The notes under the pieces: generated by a model
Databases searched by the model: none
What the model saw: the letters and a program-made list of their open reading frames with translations, nothing else
What the model was told of the DNA's origin: nothing
Position numbers and translations under genes: made by a program
Source of the DNA: Streptomyces sp. NBC_01235
Lineage (GTDB): Bacteria; Actinomycetota; Actinomycetes; Streptomycetales; Streptomycetaceae
Direction of reading: 5' to 3'
DNA length: 64,000 nucleotides
Assembly: GCF_035989285.1 (NCBI RefSeq)
Contig: NZ_CP108513.1
Span: 558,001-622,000 of the forward strand
Part shown: positions 8,431-18,550 of the stretch, piece by piece
Position numbering within the stretch: position 1 is the first letter of the stretch
Layout of the letters: every line of letters starts with the position of its first letter

Positions 8431-9786
8431 TCAGCGCAGCGGCTTCTCCAGCACGGCCTTGCGGTGGCTGAACGTCTCGATGGAGTAGCGCCCGTGGTAG
8501 TTGCCCATGCCGCTCTCGCCCACGCCGCCGAACGGCAGGTCGGAGACGGTGAGATGGGCGAGCGGCAGCCCGTAGCCGAGGCCGCCGGAGGAGGTTTCGG
8601 CGGCGATGCGGCCACGGGTGTCGTCGGAGCCGGTGAAGACGTACAGGGCGAGGGGCTTGTCGCGGTCGTTGATGAAGGCGATCGCCTCGTCCAGACCGTC
8701 GACGGTCACGATCGGCAGGATCGGGCCGAAGATCTCCTCCCGCATGACGGGCGAGGCGGGGTCGACGTCGGTGAGGACGGTCGGCGCGATGTACTTGTCC
8801 GTGCGGTCGTTGCCGCCGCCGACCACGATCCGGCCGGAGTCGAGCAGGCCGGTGAGCCGGTCGAAGTGGCGTTCGTTGACGATGCGGCCGTACTCGGCGG
8901 AGATCTGCGGGTCGGTGCCGTAGACCGCCTCGACCGCGCGCGTCAGCAGGGGTTCGAGCGCGGCGGCCGTCTCCGGGTCGGTGAGGACGTAGTCGGGGGC
9001 GACGCAGGTCTGCCCCGCGTTGAGGAACTTGCCGCGCGCCAACCGGTCGGCGACGACCGCGAGATCGGCATCGCGGTCGACGAACGCCGGTGACTTGCCG
9101 CCGAGTTCGAGGGTGACCGGGGTGAGGTGCTCGGCGGCGGCGCGCAGGACGATACGGCCGACGGTGCCGTTGCCGGTGTAGAAGATGTGGTCGAAGCGCT
9201 CGGCCAGCAGGGCGGTGGTCTCCGGGACGCCGCCCTCGACGACGGCGACCGCGTCGGTGTCGAGGTGGGCCGGCAGCAGGCGGGCCAGGGCGGCGGAGGT
9301 GGCGGGCGCGAGTTCGCTGGGCTTGACCACCACCGCGTTGCCGGCGGCGAGGGCCCCGACCAGCGGGGCGAGCAGGAGCTGGGCGGGGTAGTTCCAGGGC
9401 GCGATGACGAGGACGACGCCGAGCGGGTCGTACTGGGTCCAGGCGGTGGCGTCGGCTCCGAGGTGGGCCGGCACGGGGGCGGACTCGGGGCGCAGCCACT
9501 CCTGAAGGTGATCGAGGGTGTGGTCGATCTCCCGGACCGTGAAGTCGATCTCGGTGCGGTAGGCCTCGGTGGAGCTCTTGCCCAGGTCGGCGTGGAGGGC
9601 GGCGGCCAGGTCGGCGCCCCGCTCCGTGAGCAGCTCGCGCAGCCGGCGCAGCTGGTCCGTGCGCCAGGCGACGGGCTTGGTGCGGCCGGTGCGGAACGTG
9701 GCGCGCAGCCGGGCCACGACATCGGCGGGACGCTCGGGGGTGACAGGGGAGCCGGCGGGCTGTTCGGGGGTGGCGGCGGTGGTCAC
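8431..9786 (-). CDS. aldehyde dehydrogenase family protein (class 3-like)
   Basis: A 451-aa NAD(P)-dependent aldehyde oxidiser. Key residues are N132 (APWNYP), K155 (VVKPSE), the general base E227 (ELGGKSP), the nucleophile C261 ([10 protein letters not shown]) and the EEIFGP motif near 355. The short length and the CVAPDYVL sequence around the nucleophile are typical of the class 3/fatty aldehyde dehydrogenase branch. It starts at ATG 9786 and is apparently monocistronic. The natural substrate is probably a medium or long-chain or aromatic aldehyde, by family only. Confidence 0.93.
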   Translation of the reverse strand: MTTAATPEQPAGSPVTPERPADVVARLRATFRTGRTKPVAWRTDQLRRLRELLTERGADLAAALHADLGKSSTEAYRTEIDFTVREIDHTLDHLQEWLRPESAPVPAHLGADATAWTQYDPLGVVLVIAPWNYPAQLLLAPLVGALAAGNAVVVKPSELAPATSAALARLLPAHLDTDAVAVVEGGVPETTALLAERFDHIFYTGNGTVGRIVLRAAAEHLTPVTLELGGKSPAFVDRDADLAVVADRLARGKFLNAGQTCVAPDYVLTDPETAAALEPLLTRAVEAVYGTDPQISAEYGRIVNERHFDRLTGLLDSGRIVVGGGNDRTDKYIAPTVLTDVDPASPVMREEIFGPILPIVTVDGLDEAIAFINDRDKPLALYVFTGSDDTRGRIAAETSSGGLGYGLPLAHLTVSDLPFGGVGESGMGNYHGRYSIETFSHRKAVLEKPLR

Positions 9787-9929
9787 GGTGCCTCGCTGGG
9801 GTGCGCGGGCCTTGCGGCCCTGGGTTCTCGGGGCGAGCGGTCAGCTCGGTGTATATGCCAACCATTCAGGGGTCAAAATACATTCCCGGGACGGCGGCCG
9901 CTCCGCCGGTACCGGCGCGCCGGTCCCCA

Positions 9930-11126
9930 TCAGGCCACGAGTTCGCGTCTGCGGCGGTCGAGGAAGGCACGTTCCGCCGGGCTCTCGCTCAGCGCGAGGG
10001 CCGACTCGTAGGCCTGCGCGGCCTCGGTACGGCGGTCGAGACGGCGCAGCAGGTCGGCTCGGACGGCGTGCCAGACGTGGTAGCCGTCGAGGTCCAGCGT
10101 GTCGATCAGGTCGAGCGCCCGGCGCGGTCCGTCCGTCTCGGCCACGGCGACCGCCCGGTTCAGGGCCACCACCGGGCTCGGGACGAGGTCCATGAGCTGG
10201 TCGTACAGGCGCAGGATCTGCCACCAGTCGGTGGCGTCGGCGGTGGGCGCGTCGCTGTGGACGGCCTGGACGGCGGCCTGGATCTGGTACGGCCCGGGCC
10301 GGTTCCGGCGCAGGCAGCGGCGGACGAGTGACTGCCCCTCGGCGATCAGCTCCCGGTCCCACCGCTCGCGGTCCTGCTCGGGCAGCGGTACGAGCGTGCC
10401 GTCGGCGTCCTGGCGTGCCGTCCGGCGGGACTCGACGAGCAGCATCAGCGCCAGCAGGCCGACGGCCTCGGGCTCGTCCGGCATCAACTCGACGAGGAGC
10501 CGCCCGAGGCGTACGGCTTCCGCACACAGGCCGTCGTCACCCTGGTACCCCTGGTTGAAGATCAGGTAGACGACGGCGAGCACACCCTGGAGCCGGTCGG
10601 GCAGATCGGCGTCGCGCGGCACGCGGTACGGGATCCGCGCGTCCCGGATCTTCGCCTTGGCGCGGACCAGGCGCTGGGCCATGGTGGGCTCGGGGACGAG
10701 AAAGGCGCGGGCGATCTGGGGTGTGGTGAGTCCGCCCAGCAGCCGCAGGGTCAGGGCGACCTGCGCCTGCGGGGCGAGCGCGGGGTGGCAGCAGGTGAAG
10801 ATCAGCCGGAGCCGGTCGTCGCGCACGGAGCCCTCCTCGACAGGCGCGTCGGCGGCGTACAGCAGGGCTGCCTCGGCCTGCCGGGCGTCCCGGGTGGACT
10901 CGCGGCGCAGCCGGTCGACGGCCCGGTTGCGGGCGGTGGTGATGATCCAGCCGGCCGGGCTCGGCGGCACACCGGTCTCCGGCCAGCGCCGCACGGCCGT
11001 GGTGAAGGCGTCCTGGACCGCTTCCTCGGCCAGGTCGATGTCGCCGAGGAAGCGGACGAGGACGGCGACGGCCCGGCCGTACTCCGCGCGGAAGACGGCC
11101 TCGACGTCGACCGGGTCGCTCATCAC
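9930..11126 (-). CDS. ECF42-type sigma factor with C-terminal TPR-like domain
   Basis: A 398-aa sigma-70 family protein, about twice the length of a usual ECF factor. Region 2 is about residues 10-80 ([20 protein letters not shown], then [19 protein letters not shown]) and region 4 about 110-165 ([20 protein letters not shown]). The rest (about 180-398) is a helical repeat domain ([34 protein letters not shown]). This layout and the adjacent DGPF/YCII gene define the ECF42 group, where the C-terminal domain is needed for activity and no anti-sigma factor is known. The YCII gene lies 13 nt upstream on the same strand. Confidence 0.92.
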   Translation of the reverse strand: MMSDPVDVEAVFRAEYGRAVAVLVRFLGDIDLAEEAVQDAFTTAVRRWPETGVPPSPAGWIITTARNRAVDRLRRESTRDARQAEAALLYAADAPVEEGSVRDDRLRLIFTCCHPALAPQAQVALTLRLLGGLTTPQIARAFLVPEPTMAQRLVRAKAKIRDARIPYRVPRDADLPDRLQGVLAVVYLIFNQGYQGDDGLCAEAVRLGRLLVELMPDEPEAVGLLALMLLVESRRTARQDADGTLVPLPEQDRERWDRELIAEGQSLVRRCLRRNRPGPYQIQAAVQAVHSDAPTADATDWWQILRLYDQLMDLVPSPVVALNRAVAVAETDGPRRALDLIDTLDLDGYHVWHAVRADLLRRLDRRTEAAQAYESALALSESPAERAFLDRRRRELVA

Positions 11127-11139
11127 GGCGTGTCCGGCT

Positions 11140-11490
11140 TCAGTGGGTGTCCACGAACGGGCGCACCTCGATGGGGAGGGTGGTGGCCAGGGCGGCCTTC
11201 CTGCCCCATTCCAGGGCCTCGTCCAGGTCGGCGGCCCGGATCAGGCACAGGCCTCCGAGGTACTCCTTGCCCTCGGCGTACGGCCCGTCGGTGATGAGCA
11301 CGTCGCCGTCCTTCGGGCGCAGCACGGTGGCCGTCTCCGGTCCGTGCAGACCGCCGGCGAAGACCCAGGCCCCGGCGGCCCTCAGTTCGTCGTTGTAGGC
11401 CTCCACGCGGCGCATGATCTCGGCCATCTCGTCGGGGCCGGGCGGCGTACCGCCGGCCGGCTGGATCACGCTGAGCAGGTAGTGCTTCAT
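11140..11490 (-). CDS. YCII/DGPF-domain protein, partner of ECF42
   Basis: A 116-aa protein with the fold of a ferredoxin-like dimer. The family signature [15 protein letters not shown] is at residues 69-83. I place the start at ATG 11490 because an AAGGAGG ribosome binding site lies 5 nt upstream; the longer open frame begins inside the leader. DGPF proteins are encoded next to ECF42 sigma factors and are their known target genes, but their biochemical role is not settled. It is cotranscribed with the sigma gene 13 nt downstream and divergent from the acyl-CoA dehydrogenase-like gene. Confidence 0.92.
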   Translation of the reverse strand: MKHYLLSVIQPAGGTPPGPDEMAEIMRRVEAYNDELRAAGAWVFAGGLHGPETATVLRPKDGDVLITDGPYAEGKEYLGGLCLIRAADLDEALEWGRKAALATTLPIEVRPFVDTH

Positions 11491-11589
11491 GACGTCCTCC
11501 TTGGTGTCGTGCCGTTCTCTCACCTCCTACACGAACCGCGGTCCCCCGGATCGACACCCCGCACCGCGAAACGGGAAAGAATCTTGCCC

Positions 11590-12627
11590 ATGACCGCACC
11601 GCACCCCCTCGTCACCCGCGCCCGCCGCCTCGCGGACGACCTCCTCGCCCCCTACGCCGAGCAGGTCGACCAGGGAGAGGTCCCCGTCGGCCACCTCGCG
11701 GAGATCAGGCGCTCGGGCCTGCTCGGGCTGAACGCCCCGACGGAGTACGGCGGTGCCGCGGCACCCGGCGCGGTGGTGCGCGAGACGGCGGAGATCCTGG
11801 CCGGGGCGTGCTGCTCGACCTGGTTCGTGCAGACGCAGCACCACACCCCGGTGCTCACCCTGGCCAGGAGCGAGGGTGCGGTGCGCGAGCGCCTGCTGGG
11901 CAGGCTGGCGACCGGTGAGCTGCTGTCCGGGGTGGCGTACGCGCACCTGCGGGCGCACCCGCGCATCCCCGTCCGGGTCACCCGGGACCGGGGAGGGTGG
12001 CGGTTCGACGGCACGGTCCCCTGGTACACGGGGTGGGGCCTGAACGACGTCATGCTCCTGGCCGGGGTCACCGACACCGACGAGGCCCTGTTCGCCTTCA
12101 CACAGGCACGGCAGCAGCCGGGCCTGCGGGCGTCGGCCCCGATGCGCCTGGCCGCACTCACCGCGGCCCGCACGGTGTCCCTGGAACTGGACGGCCTGTG
12201 GCTCCCGGAGGACGCCGTGGCCCTGCGCACCCCGCACGAACGCTGGACGGCTACGGACCGTCTCAAGACGGTGAACACCAACCCGGCGGTCTTCGGCGTC
12301 ACGGAGGCGGCCCTGGCCCTCCTGGACGAGGACACGGCACCCCCGCTGCGCGCCCGCCTCACGGACGTCCGCCGCCGGGCCTACGCCCTGGCCGACGAGG
12401 CGGCACCCCACGAGCACCTGGCAGAACGCCTGGCCCTCAGGACACAGGCATACGCGGTGATGCAGGCGGCGACCACAGCAGCGGTGGTGACGGGCGGCGG
12501 CCGTTCCATGCTCCTGACGAACAGAGCCCAACGCCTGGCCAGAGAATCCCTGTTCCTCATGGTCCAGGCCCAGACACAGCAGTCACGCACGGCACATCTG
12601 AACGCCCTGATCACCGAGCCGGGCTGA
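11590..12627 (+). CDS. acyl-CoA dehydrogenase-like flavoprotein
   Basis: A 345-aa protein. The N-terminal helical domain is HLAEIRRSGLLGLNAPTEYG and VVRETAEILAGACCSTWFV; the middle beta domain is FDGTVPWYTGWGLNDVMLL; the C-terminal helical bundle follows. The N-terminal motif and WxTGWG segment resemble group D/HpaH-type flavin monooxygenases and acyl-CoA dehydrogenase-like proteins. The family catalytic glutamate is not obvious, so dehydrogenase activity is uncertain. It starts at ATG 11590, 100 nt from the divergent YCII gene. Confidence 0.82.
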   Translation: MTAPHPLVTRARRLADDLLAPYAEQVDQGEVPVGHLAEIRRSGLLGLNAPTEYGGAAAPGAVVRETAEILAGACCSTWFVQTQHHTPVLTLARSEGAVRERLLGRLATGELLSGVAYAHLRAHPRIPVRVTRDRGGWRFDGTVPWYTGWGLNDVMLLAGVTDTDEALFAFTQARQQPGLRASAPMRLAALTAARTVSLELDGLWLPEDAVALRTPHERWTATDRLKTVNTNPAVFGVTEAALALLDEDTAPPLRARLTDVRRRAYALADEAAPHEHLAERLALRTQAYAVMQAATTAAVVTGGGRSMLLTNRAQRLARESLFLMVQAQTQQSRTAHLNALITEPG

Positions 12628-12722
12628 CCGTGCTGCGCCGTGGCCCTCGGCGAACGCCCCCGGGGCAGGACCGTTACCATCCGAGCGGTCGGCTCTGCAT
12701 GTCGTCGAGAGGAATCGGACCC

Positions 12723-13595
12723 GTGGGTGAAGTCGAGGCTGTCGAGCGGTTTCGGCGACGGATCGGGGTGCCCGGGCTTGTCGACGTACACACGCACTTC
12801 ATGCCGGAGCGGGTCCTGCGCAAGGTGTGGGAGTACTTCGACGCGGTCGGCCCGGCGACCGGCATCGAGTGGGGCATCACCTATCGGCACGAGGAGGACG
12901 AACGGGTCGCGCTGCTTCGGCAGTTCGGGGTGCGCGCCTTCACCGCGATGCTCTATCCGCACAAGGGCGGCATGGCGCCCTGGCTGAACGAATGGGCCGC
13001 CGACTTCGCGGGACGCACGCCCGACTGTCTGCACACGGCCACCCTCTTTCCCGAGGAGGGCGTGGAGGACTATGTGCGCACGGCGGTCGAGGCGGGGGCT
13101 CGGATCTTCAAGTGCCATGTACAGGTGGGGGCGTACGACCCGACGCACGAGCTGCTCGACCCCGTGTGGGGGATGTTGGCCGAGGCGGGCGTCCCCGTGG
13201 TCATGCACTGCGGCTCGGATCCCATACCCGGCAAGCACACCGGCCCGGAGCCGGTGACGCGACTCCTCGCCCGGCATCCCCGCCTGCCGCTGATCGTGGC
13301 TCACATGGGGATGCCGGAGTACACCGACTTCCTGGACCTCGCCGAGCGGTACGACGAGGTGCGCCTGGACACGACCATGGTGTTCACGGACTTCAGTGAA
13401 CACTTCACCCCGTTCCCGGCGACCGAACTCGGCCGGCTCGCGGACCTCGGCGACCGGATTCTGCTCGGGTCCGACTTCCCCAACATCCCCTATCCGTACG
13501 TCCATCAGCTCGAGGCCCTGGAACGGCTCGGACTGGGTGACGAGTGGTTGCGCGGGGTCTGCTACGAGAACGGGGCACGGCTCTTCGGCCTGTAG
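12723..13595 (+). CDS. amidohydrolase-family metal-dependent hydrolase
   Basis: A 290-aa TIM-barrel protein of the amidohydrolase-2 (ACMSD/TIM-barrel) group. Metal ligands are H23 and H25 (DVHTHFMPE), the histidines in VMHCGSDP and VAHMGMPEY, and the aspartate in LLGSDFPNIPYPY. An ATG at 12699 is in frame but has no ribosome binding site, whereas GAGAGGAA precedes the GTG at 12723, which I chose. The family includes decarboxylases and hydrolases; the substrate is unknown. It lies 95 nt downstream of the acyl-CoA dehydrogenase-like gene and may be cotranscribed with it. Confidence 0.88.
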   Translation: MGEVEAVERFRRRIGVPGLVDVHTHFMPERVLRKVWEYFDAVGPATGIEWGITYRHEEDERVALLRQFGVRAFTAMLYPHKGGMAPWLNEWAADFAGRTPDCLHTATLFPEEGVEDYVRTAVEAGARIFKCHVQVGAYDPTHELLDPVWGMLAEAGVPVVMHCGSDPIPGKHTGPEPVTRLLARHPRLPLIVAHMGMPEYTDFLDLAERYDEVRLDTTMVFTDFSEHFTPFPATELGRLADLGDRILLGSDFPNIPYPYVHQLEALERLGLGDEWLRGVCYENGARLFGL

Positions 13596-13706
13596 GCACC
13601 GCCGCGACGGCACGCCTCACTCCCCGCAAGCGCACCCCCGACACCCCTCTCAGCCGGAGAACGGCACCTGTGTCGAGGGAGCGACATCGGCACGAAAAGG
13701 GTGCCG

Positions 13707-13985
13707 TCACAAGCCCAGCGCAGCAAGCCGCGGCAGCACTCCCTCCCCGAACCGGCAAGCCTCCTCGAGATGGGGATACCCGGACAGCAAGAACTCCTCG
13801 ATCCCCAGCGCCGCGTACTCCTCGCTCCGCTCGGCGACCTCCTCGTGGCTGCCGGCCAGCGCCGTCCCCGCACCCCCGCAACCCAGCCCGATCCCGGGCC
13901 ACAGCTTGGGATGGATCTCCAGCCCCTCCCGGCTTCCGTCGTGCAGCGCGAGCATCCGCTGCTGCCCCTCGGACTGGCCGGGGGA
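13707..13985 (-). pseudogene. C-terminal remnant of an SsuD-type FMN alkanesulfonate monooxygenase
   Basis: The frame ending at 13707 encodes about 90 residues: [53 protein letters not shown] and [20 protein letters not shown]. These are the closing segments of LLM-class SsuD enzymes. The N-terminal 250 or more residues are absent, and upstream the frame loses homology near 13985. No start codon or ribosome binding site fits. It is a dead fragment, left between the amidohydrolase and a small hypothetical gene. Confidence 0.75.
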
Positions 13986-14011
13986 TCCCATTCGCCGCGC
14001 TCGCGGCCCGG

Positions 14012-14266
14012 TCAGTCCTCGTCGGACGCGGGGACCACGACGAGGAACGCGTCCGACTTCAGGTCCATGACGACGGTCGCGGGCTCTCCCTCCGCCCTCC
14101 GACGCGCCGCGTACTCCTCCGCCGGCCACGATCCGCGTGGAGCTCCTGCGGGAAACCGCTCCAACACCTTCGCGCGCATAGCGGCAGACACCTCCATCTG
14201 CGAAACGGACACCGCCGAAACGGATGACTCCTCCACGACTCGCCTTCCCAGGATCGGCGCGGGCAT
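14012..14266 (-). CDS. small hypothetical protein (84 aa)
   Basis: This 84-aa soluble protein starts at ATG 14266, with AGAGGTGA 5 nt upstream. Its C-terminal half ([20 protein letters not shown], then [21 protein letters not shown]) looks like a folded mini-domain with an acidic tail. I do not recognise a family. Codon use has the strong G/C third-position bias of genuine genes here. It stops 27 nt before the monooxygenase remnant. Alternatively it may be a leftover of the same lost operon. Confidence 0.55.
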   Translation of the reverse strand: MPAPILGRRVVEESSVSAVSVSQMEVSAAMRAKVLERFPAGAPRGSWPAEEYAARRRAEGEPATVVMDLKSDAFLVVVPASDED

Positions 14267-14465
14267 GTTCACCTCTGCTCGAAACGGTCTTTCCTCGGCC
14301 GGGACCCGGCCACCGCTCAGCCGTCCGGGTTCCCCTGCACGGAGCAGCCTGACCGGCCGCTTCGCCGACTCGATCGGACGAAGAAACCGCATCCGGCGCA
14401 TCCATGGCGGTCCTGTCAGTGGAAGCGATGTCAGGGGGACACCTCTAGGCGAAGGATCGGGAGTC

Positions 14466-15989
14466 ATGACCGCAGAGGGTATCGGCACAAGACCACTGAG
14501 CCTGGTGACCGGCGCCACGGGGTACATCGGCGGCCGGCTCGTCCCGGAGTTGCTGGCGGCGGGCGACCGGGTGCGTTGTCTGGCCCGCTCCCCCGACCGG
14601 CTGCGCGACCATCCGTGGGCCGGCGACGTCGAGACCGTGCGCGGGGACGTCACGGACGCCGCGTCCGTCGCGGCGGCACTGCGCGGCATCGACGTCGCCT
14701 ACTACCTGGTGCACGCGCTGGGCACCGGTGAGGACTTCGAGGAGACGGACCGGCGGGCGGCGCGGATCTTCGGGGAGCAGGCCCGGGCCGCAGGAGTGCG
14801 CCGCATCGTCTACCTGGGCGGCCTCACACCGGCCGGGGTGCCCGAGCGGGACCTGTCGCCGCATCTGCGCTCACGCGCCGAGGTGGGGCGGATCCTGCTG
14901 GACTCGGGCGTCCCCACCACCGTGCTGCGGGCCGCGGTCGTGATCGGCTCCGGATCGGCCTCCTTCGAGATGTTGCGTTACCTGACCGAGCGGCTGCCCG
15001 TGATGGTCACTCCGAGCTGGGTGCGCACACGGATCCAGCCCGTGGCCGTCCGCGACGTGCTGCGCGCCCTCGTCGGCTCCGCCGGGATCCCGGACGACGT
15101 CAGCCGGGCCTTCGACATCGGCGGACCGGACGTCCTGACGTATCGCGAGATGATGGTCCGCTACGCCGCCGTCGCCGGACTGCCGCGCCGGCTCATCCTG
15201 TCCGTTCCGGTGCTCACCCCCGGTCTGTCCAGCCACTGGGTCGGCCTGGTCACGCCCGTGCCGGCCTCGATCGCACGGCCGCTCACCGAGTCGCTGCGGC
15301 ACGAGGTCGTCTGCCACGAGCACGACATCGCCCGGTACGTGCCGGACCCGCCCGGCCATCCCCTCGGATTCGACGAGGCGGTCCGGCTCGCCCTGCGCAA
15401 GGTACGGGACGCACAGGTCGCCACCCGCTGGTCCTCCGCCTCCGTCCCGGGCGCCCCCAGCGACCCGCTGCCCACCGACCCCGGCTGGGCCGGCGGCAGC
15501 CTCTACACCGACGTCCGCGAACTGGTCGTCGACGCCCCTCGCGCGTCTCTGTGGCGGGTGATCGAGGGCATCGGCGGCGACAACGGCTGGTACTCCTTCC
15601 CGCTCGCCTGGGCCGTCCGCGGCCTGCTCGACCGGATGGCCGGCGGGGTGGGGCTGCGCCGCGGCCGCCGGGACGCCGCCCGGCTGCGGGTGGGCGACTC
15701 GCTGGACTTCTGGCGGGTGGAGGAGATCGAACCCGGACATCTGCTCCGGCTGCGGGCCGAGATGCGGCTGCCGGGCCTGGCCTGGCTGGAGATGTACGCG
15801 GAGACGGACGCCGACGGCCGTACCCGCTTCCGTCAGCGCGCCCTGTTCCATCCCCAGGGGCTGCTCGGCCACGCCTACTGGTGGAGCGTATCCCCCTTCC
15901 ACGCGCTCGTGTTCGGCGGCATGGCCCGCAACATCGCACAGGCGGCGGTGGCAGACGCGACGGCGCGTGCGCCGGAGCCGATCCGCTGA
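14466..15989 (+). CDS. NAD(P)-binding atypical SDR fused to a DUF2867 domain
   Basis: A 507-aa protein. Residues 12-250 are an extended or atypical SDR: the nucleotide-binding GATGYIG is at 16-22, followed by VRGDVTDAASV and YYLVHALGTG. Residues about 335-500 form the DUF2867/SRPBCC-like domain (VRELVVDAPRASLWRVIEGI, GDSLDFWRVEEIEPGHLLRL). Such proteins often sit beside photolyase and light-response genes in Streptomyces, and the photolyase here is 103 nt downstream on the same strand. The start ATG 14466 has GGGAG nearby. The reaction is unknown; a reductase or cofactor-binding role in light or redox stress is an inference. Confidence 0.85.
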   Translation: MTAEGIGTRPLSLVTGATGYIGGRLVPELLAAGDRVRCLARSPDRLRDHPWAGDVETVRGDVTDAASVAAALRGIDVAYYLVHALGTGEDFEETDRRAARIFGEQARAAGVRRIVYLGGLTPAGVPERDLSPHLRSRAEVGRILLDSGVPTTVLRAAVVIGSGSASFEMLRYLTERLPVMVTPSWVRTRIQPVAVRDVLRALVGSAGIPDDVSRAFDIGGPDVLTYREMMVRYAAVAGLPRRLILSVPVLTPGLSSHWVGLVTPVPASIARPLTESLRHEVVCHEHDIARYVPDPPGHPLGFDEAVRLALRKVRDAQVATRWSSASVPGAPSDPLPTDPGWAGGSLYTDVRELVVDAPRASLWRVIEGIGGDNGWYSFPLAWAVRGLLDRMAGGVGLRRGRRDAARLRVGDSLDFWRVEEIEPGHLLRLRAEMRLPGLAWLEMYAETDADGRTRFRQRALFHPQGLLGHAYWWSVSPFHALVFGGMARNIAQAAVADATARAPEPIR

Positions 15990-16091
15990 CCGGCCGTGCG
16001 AGGAAAGGCTTCCCGCGGCCACCCCCCGCATCCGCCGGGCACCGCTTCTCGGAAGTGTTCCCCGTCCGATCCCCTGTCCCGGAGCCCGTCC

Positions 16092-17465
16092 ATGAACGTC
16101 TCGGTCGTCCTGTTCACCGCGGACCTGCGTCTGCACGACCACCCGCCGCTGTGTGCGGCCCTCGACGGGGCACGGCAGGTGGTCCCGTTGTTCGTGCGCG
16201 ACCGGGCCGTGGACGCTGCCGGGTTCGCCGCGCCGAACCGGCTGACGTTCCTCGCCGACTGTCTGCGTGATCTCGACACGGGGCTGCGCGAACGGGGCGG
16301 CCGGCTCGTCGTGCGCTCGGGTGACCTGGTGGAGCAGGTGTGCCGGGTGGTCGGCGAGGCGGACGCGGACGAAGTCCACGTGGCCGCCGATGTGAGCGCG
16401 CACGCGCGGCGCCGTGAGGAGCGGCTGCGGCGCGCCCTGGAGTCGGTGGGCGTGCGGCTGCACGTGCACGACGCGGTGACGACCGCCGTCGTTCCGGGTG
16501 CGGTGACCCCGGCCGCCTCGGACCACTTCGCCGTCTTCACGCCGTATTTCCGGCACTGGTCGCAGTGGCGGCTGCGCGAGCCGCTCCCAGCGCCCCGGAC
16601 CGTGCGGGTCCCGGATGGCGTCGGCTCGGAGGAACTGCCCGCCCGGAAGGGTCTGGCAGGTCTGTCGCCCGGGCTGGCCGCGGGCGGCGAGGAGGAGGGC
16701 CGCACGCGGTTCGCCTCCTGGCTGCGGTCGGGCGTCGGCGCCTACGAGGACCGGCACGACGACCTGGCCGGTGACGCGACCTCCCGGCTCTCGCCCCATC
16801 TGCACTTCGGCACCTTGTCTCCGGTGGAGCTCGTGCACCGGGCGCGCCGGGCCGGCGGTCCGGGGGCCGAAGCGTTCGTACGACAGCTGGCCTGGCGCGA
16901 CTTCCACCGTCAGGTGCTGGCGGCCCGGCCCGACGCGGCGGGCTCCGACTACCGCACCCGGCACGACCGCTGGCGTTCGGAGCGGACGGCGCGCGAGGAC
17001 GTCGAGGCGTGGCGGGAGGGCCGTACCGGCTACCCGGTGGTGGACGCGGCGATGCGGCAACTGCGCCACGAGGGGTGGATGCACAACCGGGGCCGTCTGC
17101 TGAGCGCGAGCTTCCTCACCAAGACGCTGTACGTCGACTGGCGCATCGGCGCCCGGCACTTCCTGGACCTGCTGGTCGACGGAGACGTGGCCAACAACCA
17201 GCTCAACTGGCAGTGGATGGCGGGAACCGGCACCGACTCGCGGCCCAACCGGGTCCTCAACCCCGTCACCCAGGCGAAGCGGTACGACCCCGACGGAGCC
17301 TACGTGCGGCGCTGGCTGCCGGAGCTGGCGGACGTGGCGGCGCCCGCGGTGCACGAGCCGTGGAAGGTGCCGGGCCCGGACCGGGCGGCGCTCGACTACC
17401 CGGACCCGATCGTCGAGCTCTCCGAGGGCCTCGCCCGCTTCAGGCGGGCCCGGGAACGCCCCTGA
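16092..17465 (+). CDS. phr: deoxyribodipyrimidine photolyase (class I CPD type)
   Basis: A 457-aa flavoprotein that repairs UV-induced cyclobutane pyrimidine dimers with blue-light energy. The N-terminal photolyase domain spans about 1-130 (VVLFTADLRLHDHPPL). The FAD-binding helical domain spans about 200-445, with RLSPHLHFGTLSP, WRDFHRQV, MRQLRHEGWMHNRGRL, VDGDVANNQLNWQWMAGTGT and DPDGAYVRRWLPEL. These are the standard FAD and DNA-lesion contacts. ATG 16092 was chosen because homology begins there. It is probably cotranscribed with the SDR-DUF2867 gene and ends 7 nt from the convergent LysR gene. Confidence 0.95.
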   Translation: MNVSVVLFTADLRLHDHPPLCAALDGARQVVPLFVRDRAVDAAGFAAPNRLTFLADCLRDLDTGLRERGGRLVVRSGDLVEQVCRVVGEADADEVHVAADVSAHARRREERLRRALESVGVRLHVHDAVTTAVVPGAVTPAASDHFAVFTPYFRHWSQWRLREPLPAPRTVRVPDGVGSEELPARKGLAGLSPGLAAGGEEEGRTRFASWLRSGVGAYEDRHDDLAGDATSRLSPHLHFGTLSPVELVHRARRAGGPGAEAFVRQLAWRDFHRQVLAARPDAAGSDYRTRHDRWRSERTAREDVEAWREGRTGYPVVDAAMRQLRHEGWMHNRGRLLSASFLTKTLYVDWRIGARHFLDLLVDGDVANNQLNWQWMAGTGTDSRPNRVLNPVTQAKRYDPDGAYVRRWLPELADVAAPAVHEPWKVPGPDRAALDYPDPIVELSEGLARFRRARERP

Positions 17466-17472
17466 GCGTTCC

Positions 17473-18393
17473 TCACCACGCCGGCGCCGCGCTCAGCAGG
17501 AGGTCGCGCACCCGGTTCACGTCCCGGTTCGCCACCGCGCCGGGTCGCTGGACGAGGTACGCCGTGTTGATCGGCGGGTCCGGCGGCTCGAGGAGCGGCA
17601 CAAGGGCACCGGAGACCAGTTCGTCGAGGCAGAGGTAGCGGGGCAGCACGGTGATCCCCGCGCCCGCGACGGTCGCGGCCAGCACACCGCGCAGGTCGGG
17701 CACGGTCACCGCGGCGGAGCCCGACAGGCGCCGGCCGAAGACGTGCCGCCAGTAACGGCGCGCGATGGGCAGGTCCTCGGCGTAGGTGACCAGCGGGACG
17801 GAGTGCAGTGCCACCGGGCCCTCGGCGGCCAGGGGGCCCCGGAGACGGTCGGCCCACGACGGGGCGGCGACCAGGACGAACTCCTCGTCCGTCAGCGGGA
17901 CCGCGGTCAGGGTGCGGCCCCGCGGCCGGGTGGTGGCGATGACCAGGTCGTGCCGTCCCGCCCGCAGTTCCTCGAGCAGCGCGTCGGTCAGGCCGGTGGC
18001 GACACGCAGGCGGACTCCCCGGGCCACCAGCGGCGCCAGGGCGGGGAGCGCGCGGGTGCACAGCAGTTCGGCGGGTCCGGCGAGGTGCACCGGGTCGGCC
18101 GGGCCGGCCGCGGGGTCCGGACCGGCCACGACGGCCAGCTCGTCGAGCGGCGCGGAGACCCGGGCCGCCAGCTCGTCGGCGACGGCGGTCGGCGAGACGC
18201 CCCGAGGGAGCCGTTGGAAGAGCTCACGCCCGGCCTGCCGCTCCAGGGCGCGCATCTGCGTCGTCACGGTCGGCTGGGACAGCCCCAACAACTGGGCGGC
18301 GCCGGTGAAGGAGCCCGAGCGGTACACGGCGAGGAAGGTGCGCAGCAGGTTCAGGTCCAGGTGATCGGCGTGCCGGCCGTCGGAGTGTTCCAC
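17473..18393 (-). CDS. LysR-family transcriptional regulator
   Basis: A 306-aa regulator. The helix-turn-helix spans about residues 12-70 (HLDLNLLRTFLAVYRSGSFT, then LLGLSQPTVTTQMRALE), followed by an effector-binding domain. It is divergent from the DJ-1/PfpI gene at 18551; the 157-nt intergenic region holds inverted repeats that fit a LysR site. The DJ-1 gene is its likely target. Effector unknown. Confidence 0.93.
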   Translation of the reverse strand: MEHSDGRHADHLDLNLLRTFLAVYRSGSFTGAAQLLGLSQPTVTTQMRALERQAGRELFQRLPRGVSPTAVADELAARVSAPLDELAVVAGPDPAAGPADPVHLAGPAELLCTRALPALAPLVARGVRLRVATGLTDALLEELRAGRHDLVIATTRPRGRTLTAVPLTDEEFVLVAAPSWADRLRGPLAAEGPVALHSVPLVTYAEDLPIARRYWRHVFGRRLSGSAAVTVPDLRGVLAATVAGAGITVLPRYLCLDELVSGALVPLLEPPDPPINTAYLVQRPGAVANRDVNRVRDLLLSAAPAW

Positions 18394-18417
18394 CGGACCA
18401 GTATTCCTCCCTCACCC

Positions 18418-18440
18418 ATAGGATGCCCTATGCCGGGCAT
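18418..18440. promoter_or_regulatory. candidate LysR operator with overlapping inverted repeats
   Basis: Two overlapping dyads lie here: ATAGG-ATGC-CCTAT (18418-18431) and ATGCC-G-GGCAT (18430-18440). Overlapping palindromes of about 15 bp are typical of LysR sites. They lie 25 bp upstream of the LysR start and about 110 bp upstream of the DJ-1 gene, so both promoters could be covered. Confidence 0.45.
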
Positions 18441-18550
18441 TGGAATCCTCATTGGATCCCTATGCCTTGACCGCCTAGGTTCGACAAGGCACCCACGCGC
18501 CGGCGGCCCGCGATGCGGAACCCCGGCACCGACACCCTCGGAGATCACCC

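Noticed and set aside
7955..8488. 177-aa frame over the sigma leader
   Set aside because: It lies across the 54-aa gene in the opposite direction, without any recognisable domain.
12699..12723. ATG start for the amidohydrolase
   Set aside because: In frame but without a ribosome binding site; the GTG at 12723 has GAGAGGAA upstream.
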